Assembly: GCA_016719945.1 (NCBI GenBank)
Contig: JADJYE010000041.1
Coordinates: 295,526-359,525, forward strand
DNA length: 64,000 nucleotides
Reading direction: 5' to 3'
Source: Polyangiaceae bacterium
GTDB taxonomy: Bacteria; Myxococcota_A; Polyangia; Polyangiales; Polyangiaceae
The notes under the pieces were generated by a model. The model was not told the origin of the DNA, did no database searches, and saw only the letters and a program-made list of their open reading frames with translations. Within the stretch, counting starts at the first letter, position 1. Each line of letters opens with the position of its first letter. A program made the translations under genes and the position numbers. Below, piece after piece: positions 34,924 to 43,911 of this stretch.

Positions 34924-35751
34924 ATGACGGTTCGAAGTGTGAAGTGGCTTCCCCTGCTCGCGGCGTTCGCCCTCGGCTGCGGCTACTCGGAGGACGAGTG
35001 GCAGATGCAGCTCTCGAAGTACCGCGATCTTCAGAGCTCCAGCGAGGCTGCGCAGAAGAAGCTCAGCGACGAGCTCAAGGCCGAGCGCGACAAGGTCGCT
35101 CAGCTCGCCGCCGAGCTCGAGAAGGCCGGCGTGAACATTGGCGAGCTCAAGTCGACCTTGAGCGACACCGGATCGAAGCTCGACAAGATGACGCTCACGG
35201 TCGCCGAGCAGCAGCGGGCGCTCATCGAGTACCAGGCCAAGGCGAAGCAGCTCGAGCTCATCAAGGCGCGCTTCGAGACGCTGCGCAAGAAGCTCGACGC
35301 GCTCACCAAGCTCGGCCTCGCGGTCAACATCCGCAACAACCGCATGGTCATCTCGCTGCCCGGCGACGTCCTCTTCGACTCCGGCAAGGAGACGCTGAAG
35401 AAAGAGGGCAAGGAGATCTTGGCGAAGGTCGCCAACGTCATCAAGAACGACCCCTCGCTCTTCGGGCGCTACTACCAGGTCGCCGGCCACACCGACAACA
35501 AGCCGTACGCCGGCACGTTCCGCGACAACTGGGGTCTTTCGCTCATGCGCTCGCGCGAGGTGCTCCTGTTCCTGGTGAACGACAAGGCCGCTGGCATGCC
35601 GCCCGCCAAGTGGAGCGCCGCCGGCTTCGGTGACACGGACCCCGTCGCCAACAACGATCTCGACGAGGGGCGCCAGAAGAACCGCCGCAGCGAGATCATC
35701 GTCGTCCCGAGCGTCGAGGAGATGCTCGATCTGAAGACGATCGCGCAGTGA
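34924..35751 (+). CDS. OmpA-family lipoprotein with coiled coil
   Basis: 275 residues: a signal peptide ending AFALGC (Cys at about 19), a coiled coil (about 30-120, Ala/Lys/Glu/Leu-rich) and a C-terminal OmpA-like peptidoglycan-binding domain (about 135-255) with VLFDSGKETLKKEGKEIL, VAGHTDNKPYAG, NWGLSLMRSREVL and GFGDTDPVANN. It should tether the outer membrane to the cell wall. Its stop overlaps the GTG start of the downstream redoxin selenoprotein (GTGA), so the two are translationally coupled. Confidence 0.92.
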   Translation: MTVRSVKWLPLLAAFALGCGYSEDEWQMQLSKYRDLQSSSEAAQKKLSDELKAERDKVAQLAAELEKAGVNIGELKSTLSDTGSKLDKMTLTVAEQQRALIEYQAKAKQLELIKARFETLRKKLDALTKLGLAVNIRNNRMVISLPGDVLFDSGKETLKKEGKEILAKVANVIKNDPSLFGRYYQVAGHTDNKPYAGTFRDNWGLSLMRSREVLLFLVNDKAAGMPPAKWSAAGFGDTDPVANNDLDEGRQKNRRSEIIVVPSVEEMLDLKTIAQ

Positions 35752-36797
35752 GGCTCGCGCCCGGCGGCGAGGCCCGGCCCGCGGTCTTCCTGGACGCTGG
35801 CGTCCGGACCGCGGGGTCGGCCCGCTTCGAGGGCGAGGGTGTGTGGGTCACCGAGGGCGAGCTGACGCGCGCCCTCGGGTACCACCTGAGCGCTGGGGGG
35901 CTCTGCCTCGGGGATCGCTGCTTCCCCATCGCAGATCGCTCCGCGCTGACGCAGGGCGGCCGGGTCGAGCTACGCGGCGTCGCCCGCGCGACCGAGCGAC
36001 CGATCGTGATCGACGCCGACCTCGCGGTGGTCAGCCTCGGCGTGGCCGCGCCGGAGCGCCGCGAGCGCCTGGCTTCTCGGCGTGCGCCAGAGCTCACCCT
36101 GCCCGATCTCGACGGCGCGCCGCGCAGCCTCGCCGCGCTGCGAGGAAGGAAGGTGATGCTGCTCGCCTTCGCCTCGTGGTGAGGCTGCAGGCACGACCTG
36201 CCGGTCTGGCAGGCCCTACACGCTGAGCTCGTCTCCCACGGGTTCTCGCTGTTCGCCGTCGCCCTCGAGCACGACGCGGCGGCCGTTCGACCCTTCGTCG
36301 AGGCGGCAGCGGCCACCTTCCCGGTCGTGCTCGATCCGGAGCGCGTCGTGGCCGAGGCCTTCGCGATGATCAACGTGCCGACGGTGGTGTGGATCGACGA
36401 GGACGGTCGCGTCGTGCGCGCCCCCGACGTCGCCTTCGCCAGCGACGCGTTCATCGGCTTTCACGGGGTCGAGTCGGCCCCGCACACGGCCGCGCTGCGC
36501 CGTTGGGTCACGACCGGCGTGCTCCCCGACGACTCCCCCGACGACGGCGTGCACCGCGCGCCGTCGCACGAGGAGCAGCTCGCCCGCGCTCACCTCGCGG
36601 TCGCGCGCGAGGCGCATCGCCGAGGGGAAGAGGTCGTCGTTCGCTGGCACATCGCTCGCGCGGCGGCGCTCGCCCCCGACGACTGGACGATCCGCCGCGG
36701 CACGATGCCGTGGCTCGGCGTCGACCCGATGACGAGCGACGAGTTCGTGGCCCTGTTCGCAGAGTGGAGCGAGGCGGGCCGCAAGTACTACCGCTAA
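35748..36797 (+). CDS. Thioredoxin-fold redoxin selenoprotein (in-frame UGA = Sec145)
   Basis: The GTG-initiated frame continues through a TGA at 36180-36182 to give 349 residues. Residues 1-105 are an unassigned beta-rich domain. A TlpA/AhpC-type redoxin domain follows: LPDLDGAPRSLAALRGRKV, then LLAFASW-U-GCRHDLPVWQ, where the UGA sits at the active-site Cys position (family pattern ASWCxCRxDLP), and NVPTVVWIDEDG holds the cis-Pro. The C-terminal 90 residues are helical and TPR-like (RAHLAVAREAHRRGEEV). Sec145 and Cys147 form a UxC pair. A SECIS-like hairpin follows at once. Conserved redoxin sequence on both sides of the UGA argues against a simple stop. No signal peptide is visible, so it may be cytoplasmic. 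Confidence 0.85.
36197..36213 (+). promoter_or_regulatory. Predicted bacterial SECIS hairpin of the redoxin selenoprotein
   Basis: CCTGCC (36197-36202) and GGCAGG (36208-36213) form a perfect 6-bp stem around the loop GGTCT, whose first base is 21 nt after the UGA. Loop and spacing match the E. coli fdhF SECIS (apical GGUCU) closely. An alternative GCAGG/CCTGC stem nearer the UGA competes with it but has no such loop. Confidence 0.75.
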
Positions 36798-36854
36798 GCC
36801 GGGATCACTGGGTTCACGCTTCCCGTGGCGCGGGCTCGGTGGCACGCTGACCCT

Positions 36855-38162
36855 GTGATCGGCCGCTCATCGCGCTTCATCTCCGTCGTGCTGCTTTCGG
36901 GGCTCACCTCGTGCCACCGAGAGGTGGTCAACCAGTCGGACGACCTCACGCAGATCGCCCCCAAGGAGAACTGGAAGCGCGAGGTCCTGGCGACGGAGCT
37001 CGACATCGACGTCGCCGGCAAGCGAGGGACCGCGAAGGTGTCGCTCTCGACCTCGTCGCGCACCGGCGCGTCGCTCGAGGTCGGGGATCTCGTGATCGAG
37101 GAGGTGAAGAGCGGCGACGTCTCGGTCCCGTTCAAGGTGACGGCGGGCCGGCTCGATCTCGGGCTGCCAGCGCGCAAACCGGCCGAGGTGACCATCCGCT
37201 ACGCCTTCAAGGAGCACGGGGAGCTCAAGGGCGCCCACACCTCGGGCCTCACGTTCACGTGGCCGACGTTCTGCGGCAACCTGTTCCCCTGCAAGTCCGA
37301 CCCCTCGGACGGCACGAGCTTCGCGCTCACCCTCAGCAACGTGCCGGCTGGGCAGGTCGCGGTCTACCCCGAGAAGATCGTCGAGCAGGCGCCCTCGTAC
37401 ATGCTCGCCTGGGCGGTCGGGGACTACACCAAGCTCGACCTCGGGCAGACCGCCGCGGGCACGCGCGTGTCCGCGTGGTACTTGCCTGAGCAAGAGACGG
37501 CGACGCGAGAGGGCACCCTTCGGCTGGTCGAGGCGTTCTCGTTCTACGAGCAGACCTACGGCCCGTATTCGTTTGGCGACGAGGTCGGCTCTGTCGCCGC
37601 CGAGTGGGGCAAGGGCGCGTTCGGGGGGATGGAGCACCACCCGTTCTGGCACGTCGCGTCCAGCGCGATGTCCGACGAAGAGACCCACGTGCACGAAGCG
37701 GCGCACGGCTGGTTCGGGGACGGCGTCCGCATCCGCTGCTGGGAAGATCTCACGCTGTCCGAAGGGACCACCTCGTACATCACCGCGCGCGCCATCGAGG
37801 CCACCTCGGGCCAGCAGGCCGGCGACGCGGTGTGGAGCTCGTACGCCTCGAGGCTGTCCGCGGTGGTCGCCTCCGAGGATCGCGTCGCCCGTCCAGACGG
37901 GTGCAACGAGGTCGACGTCTTGAAGGAGCTGTGGAACGACGTGGTCTACGTGAAGGGTGCGTTCTTCTATCGCGCGGTCGAGCGCGAGATCGGCGTCGAG
38001 GCGATGGACGCCGTGCTCCGCGATTTCTACGCCGAGCACCAGGGCGACGCCGCCGGGGTCGAGGACATGCTGGCCGCCATCGAGGACGCGACAGGCTTCG
38101 ATCCGACCCCGCTCGCCGACGTCTGGCTCAGGAGCCTGGGCGCGCCGACGCCTCCGCTGTGA
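36855..38162 (+). CDS. M1-family (gluzincin) metallopeptidase lipoprotein
   Basis: 435 residues from GTG 36855, giving a short lipoprotein signal (VVLLSGLTSC). An N-terminal beta domain precedes the catalytic domain, which has GGMEHHPFW in the place of the M1 GxMEN motif and the zinc site HEAAHGWFGDGVRIRCWEDL followed by a Glu 18 residues after HExxH (SEGTT). The protein is about half the length of aminopeptidase N and lacks its long C-terminal domain. It should be a secreted or anchored peptidase. Its last 35 bp overlap the converging transporter gene. Confidence 0.88.
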   Translation: MIGRSSRFISVVLLSGLTSCHREVVNQSDDLTQIAPKENWKREVLATELDIDVAGKRGTAKVSLSTSSRTGASLEVGDLVIEEVKSGDVSVPFKVTAGRLDLGLPARKPAEVTIRYAFKEHGELKGAHTSGLTFTWPTFCGNLFPCKSDPSDGTSFALTLSNVPAGQVAVYPEKIVEQAPSYMLAWAVGDYTKLDLGQTAAGTRVSAWYLPEQETATREGTLRLVEAFSFYEQTYGPYSFGDEVGSVAAEWGKGAFGGMEHHPFWHVASSAMSDEETHVHEAAHGWFGDGVRIRCWEDLTLSEGTTSYITARAIEATSGQQAGDAVWSSYASRLSAVVASEDRVARPDGCNEVDVLKELWNDVVYVKGAFFYRAVEREIGVEAMDAVLRDFYAEHQGDAAGVEDMLAAIEDATGFDPTPLADVWLRSLGAPTPPL

Positions 38163-39471
38163 TCTTCGCCGGGTCGGGCGTCTCCGGAGCGGGGGGTGGC
38201 TGAGCGCGCGCGACGGTCTTGTCGTACGCGAGCCCCAAGTAATGCGCGGAGACGAGCCACACCAATAGGGAGACGCCGGCGACGGCCAGCGACGCCTCGA
38301 GCGAGACGCCCATCCCTCGGATGACGACCAGCAGGGCGAGCGCCGAGAGCGCCTTGCCTGCCCGATCGACGAACATGTCGATGAACGCCTTGGCCTTGTA
38401 TTTCTCGGCGTCGGTCAGCGGCACGTACAGCGTCTCTTTGGTGACCTGCTGGAGCGAGTAGTTGAGCCCGCGATCCGCGGCCGAGAGCAGGAACGCGATC
38501 GCGACCACCGGCACGATCGCCAGGCCGATCGTCGCCATCAGCATGGCGATCGGCGGGATGAGCAGCGCGATGCGCTTGCGCGGCAGCATCACAGGGACGA
38601 GCAGGAGCTGCGTGAGCAGGGCCGTGCCGCTGACGATCCAGCCGAGCCGGCCGAACATCTTGGCGATCTCGTCTTGCCCCGAGAAGGCGCGCTCGAAGAT
38701 GACGTTCACCACGAAGTCGGTCATCGCGGACGCGAACTCGTAGCCGACGACGACGCCGACGATCAGCAAGAGGTAGTGGTTCTTCGCGACGAGCCGCAGC
38801 CCGGCGAACGCGTCGTCGACGGTGCGCTCGTCCTTCGTGGCGATGACGCGGGGAGGGGGGGCGAGCTTTCTCTCGGTCGCGGTCACGAGGGCGGCGCTGG
38901 CGACGCCGAGCGCGGCGCAGAGCATCAGCAGGTTCACGTGACCCACCGATTTGACGAGCACGTCCACGATGAGGCCGCCCGTGGCGCCGCCGACGATGCC
39001 GCCCACGCCGAGCGGGCCGTACAGCTTGTCCGCCTCGTCCCGCGTGACGACGTCGTTCACGTACGTCCAGAAGATGCCGATCATCACCGTCGAGTAGACG
39101 TCCACGAGGATGAAGACCGACCACACGAACCAGCGCTGAGCGCCGAGCGCCTCACCGCCGAGGGTGAGCGCCGCCCAGAACGCCACCAGCACGGCCGAGA
39201 ACACGAGGCTCGCGCCGCGCGCGACGTTGAGGCGGCTGTAGCGGTCGACGACGCGCGAGTACAGCGCGACCACGACGCCCACGAAGACCACCGACCCGAG
39301 CCGCACGTACGGCGTCTCGCCCGAGCCGAGGTGGCTCAGGAGCGACGCCGAGCGGATGGGCTTGAGCAGCCAGAGCGTCGTGATCATCAAGAAGAACCAG
39401 CCCGACAGCAGGGCGGCCTTCAGGCGCTCTCGCGGGCTCAACGCTCGAAGGCTCGAAAGCGGACCGCGCAT
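38128..39471 (-). CDS. NTP/NDP-exchanger-like MFS membrane carrier
   Basis: 447 residues from ATG 39471, with about 11-12 membrane segments. The N-terminus (LKAALLSGWFFLMITTLWLLKPIRSASLL) resembles the Tlc/NTP-NDP exchange family. A central cytoplasmic loop (TERKLAPPPRVIATKDERTVDDAF) divides the two halves. Free-living bacteria carry such MFS-like relatives, whose substrate need not be ATP/ADP. It overlaps the converging peptidase gene at its 3' end. Substrate unknown. Confidence 0.75.
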   Translation of the reverse strand: MRGPLSSLRALSPRERLKAALLSGWFFLMITTLWLLKPIRSASLLSHLGSGETPYVRLGSVVFVGVVVALYSRVVDRYSRLNVARGASLVFSAVLVAFWAALTLGGEALGAQRWFVWSVFILVDVYSTVMIGIFWTYVNDVVTRDEADKLYGPLGVGGIVGGATGGLIVDVLVKSVGHVNLLMLCAALGVASAALVTATERKLAPPPRVIATKDERTVDDAFAGLRLVAKNHYLLLIVGVVVGYEFASAMTDFVVNVIFERAFSGQDEIAKMFGRLGWIVSGTALLTQLLLVPVMLPRKRIALLIPPIAMLMATIGLAIVPVVAIAFLLSAADRGLNYSLQQVTKETLYVPLTDAEKYKAKAFIDMFVDRAGKALSALALLVVIRGMGVSLEASLAVAGVSLLVWLVSAHYLGLAYDKTVARAQPPPAPETPDPAKITAEASARPGS

Positions 39472-39628
39472 ACCCAACCAGGCTGCAAGAGGTGCGCCGC
39501 CATCATCCGCCGCGCTGCAGGGCCTTGGCTGGGTCCGATTCGCGCAGCCCATGCGTCCCCGGCAAGGTTTGCGGCCGCTGACCGCCTCTCGCTAGACGCA
39601 GACGACGAACGCTGAGAAGACGCGCCCC

Positions 39629-40747
39629 ATGAGCGCCGCAGCCGGAACCAAGGTCGTCGTCCACGAGCTCGCCGAGAACCCCGCGGAGGCCATCGAGAGC
39701 AACGTCGCGATCGAGCCGCAGGCGCAGATCGATCCGGAGACGCTCGCGCCCGACGACGTCATCGTCGCGGTCGAGAGCGCCTCCGTGGGCTGGGTCGACC
39801 TGCTGATGACCAGCGGGCAGTACCAGCACATCCCGAGCCCACCCTACACGCCGGGCCTCGAGTACGCCGGCACCGTGCTGCACAAGGGGCCCGCCGCGGT
39901 GGGCGTCGAGGTCGGCGAGCGCGTCCTTGCAGACGGCTTCCTCACGGGGCCGCGCTCGCTCGGAGCGCACCAGCGCTGGGGCGGTTGGGCCACCTGGACG
40001 GTCGCGCCCGCTCACGCGCTGCGCCGCATCCCCGGGCCCCTCTCGTTCGACGAGGCGTGCAACCTGCTCGGAAACTACGAGACCGCGTACCATTGCTTGG
40101 TCGCGCGCGGGAAGGTCCGTCAGGGGGAGACCGTCCTCATCCTCGGGGCCTCGGGGTCCACCGGCCTCGCCGCCGTGCAGCTCGCGAAGCTGCTCGGCGC
40201 GAAGGTGATCGCGACGGGGCGCTCCGACGACAAGCTCGCGATCGTTCGCGCGCAGGGCGCCGATCACGTGATCAACACCCGCCAAGAGGGCGGTGGGGTC
40301 CGCTCGTTCCGCGACGAGGTGAAGGCGCTCACCGGGGGCCGCGGCGTGGACGTGGTCTATGACGGCGTCGGGGGCGAGCTTTCGCTCGAGAGCCTACGTT
40401 GCACGGCGTTCGGCGCTCGCTACCTGATCGTCGGCTGGGCCGCGACGCCGCTGGTGGCGAAGGGCAAGGGCGGCCGGGGCGCGCCCAACGCGAACACGCT
40501 GCCCACCAACCTGATCATGATGAAGGGCCTCGACGTGCTCGGCTGTCCCACCGTCATCTCGACCGTGAAGGACCCCGCCATCCGAGCGCCGCGCCTCGCG
40601 CAGATCCTCGAGTGGGCGGAGCGGGGCGCGATCAAGCCCTACGTGTCACACCGCTTCGACCTCTCCGACATCCGCGCCGCCATGCGCGCGAAATGGTCCG
40701 GAGAGGTCATCGGCGGAGGCGTCGTGCACCCCTCACGCCGCGCGTGA
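39629..40747 (+). CDS. Zinc-independent MDR family oxidoreductase (quinone reductase-like)
   Basis: 372 residues from ATG 39629. It is a medium-chain dehydrogenase/reductase fold: GroES-like N-terminal domain (SVGWVDLLMTSGQYQ, PGLEYAGTV) and NADP-binding Rossmann domain (LILGASGSTGLAAVQLAKLLGAKVIATGRSDDK, GADHVINT, VDVVYDGVGGE). Catalytic zinc ligands are missing, as in quinone oxidoreductases/enoyl reductases. It converges with, and overlaps by 15 bp, the multicopper oxidase gene. Confidence 0.9.
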   Translation: MSAAAGTKVVVHELAENPAEAIESNVAIEPQAQIDPETLAPDDVIVAVESASVGWVDLLMTSGQYQHIPSPPYTPGLEYAGTVLHKGPAAVGVEVGERVLADGFLTGPRSLGAHQRWGGWATWTVAPAHALRRIPGPLSFDEACNLLGNYETAYHCLVARGKVRQGETVLILGASGSTGLAAVQLAKLLGAKVIATGRSDDKLAIVRAQGADHVINTRQEGGGVRSFRDEVKALTGGRGVDVVYDGVGGELSLESLRCTAFGARYLIVGWAATPLVAKGKGGRGAPNANTLPTNLIMMKGLDVLGCPTVISTVKDPAIRAPRLAQILEWAERGAIKPYVSHRFDLSDIRAAMRAKWSGEVIGGGVVHPSRRA

Positions 40748-43696
40748 CGAGCCGCGGCGACGCCGCGCTCCGAAGGCAGAGAGGCAGGCGAGCGCTAGCC
40801 AAGCCGCGTCGCCGGGCGTGCTCTCGCTGCCGACCTGGGCGCAGCGGCAGCGGCGCCCGTCCGACGTGCCGTCGTCTTCGCCGCCGCCGCCCTCGCCGCC
40901 CGCTGCGGTGGCGCCGCCCACCGAGGTCGCGCCGCCTTCACCACCGCCGCCCTGCCCGCCGCCCCCGGTGGTCGGCACCTCGACGACGCACATGTCGGAG
41001 CAGCCGTCGCCGCTGACCATGTTGCCGTCGTCGCACGCCTCGCCGGCGGTCTCGTTGAGCAGTCCGTCGCCACACACCGGCAGCGTGCAGTCGGTGTCGC
41101 AGTACTGGGCCTCGCCCATCTGGTCGCACTGCTCGGTGCCGCCGTCGGCCGAATGGACGTAGCCGTCGCCGCAGAACGCCGGCTGGCAGGAGCCGATGGA
41201 GCCATCGGGGCAGGCGTCCTCGAGGATGAAGTTGCCGTCGTCGCAGCCCTCGAGGGGCTGACCGACGGCGCCGTCGCCGCACGTGGTGGTCGTCTCGAAC
41301 TGCCGCATCATGCCGTGGTCCTCGTGCTCGAGGAGGTGGCAGTGGTACGCGTAGCGGCCCACGTAGTCTTCGAACCGCGCGATGACGCGGACGATCTCGC
41401 CCGGCTCGACGCGGACGGTGTCCTTGTAGCCGCGCTCGGTCTCGATCGGGGGGACGCGCGGGCCGTTGGGCGACACGTTGCCGTCCACGATCGTGAAGGT
41501 CTGGCGGTCGAGCACCTTGAACAGCACCAGGTGCATGTGCATCGGGTGCGCGAGGCCCGAGCGGTTGATGAAGGTCCAGATCTCCGACGTGCCGAGCTGC
41601 GGCAGCTCGGTGATGTCGTCCCACTCGAGGCCGTTCATCGTCCACATCGCGCCGGCGCAGTTCTCCGAGACGCGGATGAGCTCGAACTGCCGAGTGTTGG
41701 CGGACTCGGCCTCGTCCGGGAGGTCGACGGTGCTGAGCGCCGCCGGCAGGGGTGCGGTGTGACCCGCAGCGCCTTGGACGACGAAGCGCATCACCTGCGG
41801 GTTGTCGTCGGGGCCGGGCGGGCCGGGGTAGGGCGCCGCGGCGTCGTTGACGAGCTCGATCTGGGTGCCTGGCGCGTAGGAGGAGAAGTCCATCACCAGG
41901 TCGACGCGCTCGCCGGGCATCACCGTGACGTCGTCGATCGCGATGGGGGCCTCGAGCAGACCGCCGTCGCTGCCGATCTGGTGGAAGGAGGCGGCGTTCG
42001 AGAGGCCCAGGCGATAAGTGCGCGAGCTCGACGCGTTGAGGACGCGGAACCGGTATTTGCCCTGATTGACGTTCAAATAGGGCCAGACGCGGCCGTTGAC
42101 GATGATGGTCTCGCCGAAGACCAGCTCGGTCCAGACGGCGGGGTATTTCATCTGGCCGTCGGGGGTGAAGGACCGATCGGTGATCACCAGCGGGATCTCG
42201 TAGGCGCCGTCGGGGAGGTTGAGGGCGGCCTCGGCTGCGTCACGGATGATGTACGCGCCTGCCATGCCCATCGCCACGTTGAGCCGTGTGATGCCCAGCG
42301 CGTGGTCGTGGTACCAGAGCATCGCGGCGGGCTGGTCGTTCGGGTAGAGGTAGGTCGAGCTCTCGCCGGGCAACAGGGTGAGCTCGGGGTAGCCGTCGTA
42401 CTCCGCCGCGACGTGCGCGCCATGCAGGTGCACGACCGACTTGGCGACGTCCTCGGCGCCGTGCGGGCACATGTCGACCGGCAGGAAGTGGTTGGTGCGG
42501 AGCTGCCCGTTGTCGTCCCGCAGATCGTTGATCCAGGTGACGTCGACGGGCTCGTCCACCGAGGCTTCGATGATCGGGCCAGGGAAGCGCGCGCCCGTTC
42601 CGTCGTCGTAGCCCCACATCGTCGTCGGGGGCAGCTCGCTGTGGAGCTGCTGCTCGAACTGCTTGAAGGAGATCTCGTAGGAGGCGGCGCTGCCGGGGTC
42701 GCCCGCGACGGGGACGGCGACGCTCGGGATCGGCAGCGGATCGATGAAGGGCGTCGGGATGACCGGGCACAGGTCGGACGCGCAAGGCACGTCGTTGCCT
42801 TGGTACGTGCCACCTTGCAGGGTGCAGTCGGCGGCGGTCACGTCGAGGCAGGTCGCGTTGGCGTCGGCGATGCAGCACGCGCCGGTCGGCTGCGGGCAGG
42901 TCGTCGTGGAGCAGCTGGTCCCGATGCCCTGGTACGTGCCCGAGCACGTGAGCCCCGGGTCGAGCACGGTGCCGCAGGTCCCGTCGGGGTTGCAGCAGGC
43001 GCCGATGTTACCGGCGACGTTGAACTCGACCTCCAGCGCGGGCGCCGTCGACGCGTCGGCCGTCTCGCGGCTCGCGTAGCGCCTCGCTTGCCCGGGGCCC
43101 GTCGTGTTGCTGACCAGGACCCACCCGTGGTTGTTGGCGGGGGTGTCGATCCAGTCCTGGATGTCCGCGACGAGCTGGGCGGAGGTCCACGTGATGGTCG
43201 TGCCGGGGCTGCCCGCGCTCGCGTTGGCGGTCACGAGCGGATCGAAGTCGCCTCCGGGGGTGGTCCACGCCGAGGTGTCGAAGAACCGGTACATCCAGGT
43301 CGCGTCCCCCGGGGTGGCCGCCGCGCCGGTGCCGCCGCCGCCAGGCGCGGCTGAAGTTCCTTCGCCCCAGCTCGTGATGAGCCGCCGGAGGTCGACGCTG
43401 AGCGGTGGCGCGCTCGCGGGCGCCTGCTCGACGTACATGCGCAGCTCGGCCGCCGTCACCGTCGAGCCGGGCGGGATGTTGTTCGAGATGTCGAACTTGA
43501 CCAGCGCGCGACGCTCGAACGCGTCGTTCGTGCGGCCGGAGAAGAGGCCAGGGCTCTGCCCGTTCGAGAGCGCCGGGGACTCAGCGAACATGCTGTTGTC
43601 CTGCAGGGGCGCGAGCGTCACGGTCTCGGCGCGGGCCGCGAGGGCCACGAGCGAGAGGGCGGCGCCCAGAGTGAAGCGAGGCCAAAGCTTCTTCAT
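40733..43696 (-). CDS. MYXO-CTERM multicopper oxidase
   Basis: 987 residues. Signal peptide (about 1-23); N-terminal DNRLRE-type beta domain (about 25-220, ALVKFDISNNIPPGSTVTAAEL); two Cys-rich ACC modules (about 230-300); three-cupredoxin CotA/bilirubin-oxidase-like core with copper motifs HLHGAH, WYHDH, HPMHMH and YHCHLLEHEDHGMM; then Cys-rich DUF4215-like modules (CGDG...CDDGN); a Gly-rich linker; and a MYXO-CTERM tail (RRCRCAQVG, hydrophobic WLALACLSAFG, then RRRR). It should oxidise phenolics, bilirubin-like pigments or metals at the cell surface. The tail predicts myxosortase-type processing and surface anchoring. Confidence 0.93.
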   Translation of the reverse strand: MKKLWPRFTLGAALSLVALAARAETVTLAPLQDNSMFAESPALSNGQSPGLFSGRTNDAFERRALVKFDISNNIPPGSTVTAAELRMYVEQAPASAPPLSVDLRRLITSWGEGTSAAPGGGGTGAAATPGDATWMYRFFDTSAWTTPGGDFDPLVTANASAGSPGTTITWTSAQLVADIQDWIDTPANNHGWVLVSNTTGPGQARRYASRETADASTAPALEVEFNVAGNIGACCNPDGTCGTVLDPGLTCSGTYQGIGTSCSTTTCPQPTGACCIADANATCLDVTAADCTLQGGTYQGNDVPCASDLCPVIPTPFIDPLPIPSVAVPVAGDPGSAASYEISFKQFEQQLHSELPPTTMWGYDDGTGARFPGPIIEASVDEPVDVTWINDLRDDNGQLRTNHFLPVDMCPHGAEDVAKSVVHLHGAHVAAEYDGYPELTLLPGESSTYLYPNDQPAAMLWYHDHALGITRLNVAMGMAGAYIIRDAAEAALNLPDGAYEIPLVITDRSFTPDGQMKYPAVWTELVFGETIIVNGRVWPYLNVNQGKYRFRVLNASSSRTYRLGLSNAASFHQIGSDGGLLEAPIAIDDVTVMPGERVDLVMDFSSYAPGTQIELVNDAAAPYPGPPGPDDNPQVMRFVVQGAAGHTAPLPAALSTVDLPDEAESANTRQFELIRVSENCAGAMWTMNGLEWDDITELPQLGTSEIWTFINRSGLAHPMHMHLVLFKVLDRQTFTIVDGNVSPNGPRVPPIETERGYKDTVRVEPGEIVRVIARFEDYVGRYAYHCHLLEHEDHGMMRQFETTTTCGDGAVGQPLEGCDDGNFILEDACPDGSIGSCQPAFCGDGYVHSADGGTEQCDQMGEAQYCDTDCTLPVCGDGLLNETAGEACDDGNMVSGDGCSDMCVVEVPTTGGGGQGGGGEGGATSVGGATAAGGEGGGGEDDGTSDGRRCRCAQVGSESTPGDAAWLALACLSAFGARRRRGSSRAA

Positions 43697-43861
43697 GAGA
43701 TTCCGTTTCCTAAGTGCCTCACGCGCCTGGGCGAATCAGCGCCGCCATGATCTCACAACCCAAGCACCGTGTCGCCCACCCTGAGCGCCCGCTCGGCGCG
43801 CGCGGTCGCCGTCGCTCGGCGCGATCGTCCCCCGGCGAGGGCGCCGTCAACGATGAAGTTA

Positions 43862-43894
43862 GACTCGAGTCCAATTTAATATTGGACTTCAGTC
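43862..43894. promoter_or_regulatory. Palindromic operator over the TetR-gene promoter
   Basis: AGTCCAAT (43868-43875) and ATTGGACT (43881-43888) are perfect inverted repeats around TTAAT. GACT (43862-43865) and AGTC (43891-43894) extend the same symmetry, 12 of 14 pairs in all. A -10-like TAATAT (43877-43882) lies at the centre, 30 bp before the TetR start, so a bound TetR dimer would block it. The site is strikingly AT-rich for this region. Confidence 0.65.
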
Positions 43895-43911
43895 AAAAAT
43901 TAGTGTCGAGT

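Noticed and set aside
41153..43354. 733-codon plus-strand ORF inside the multicopper oxidase
   Set aside because: Shadow of the oxidase gene, whose copper motifs and domains are unambiguous on the other strand.
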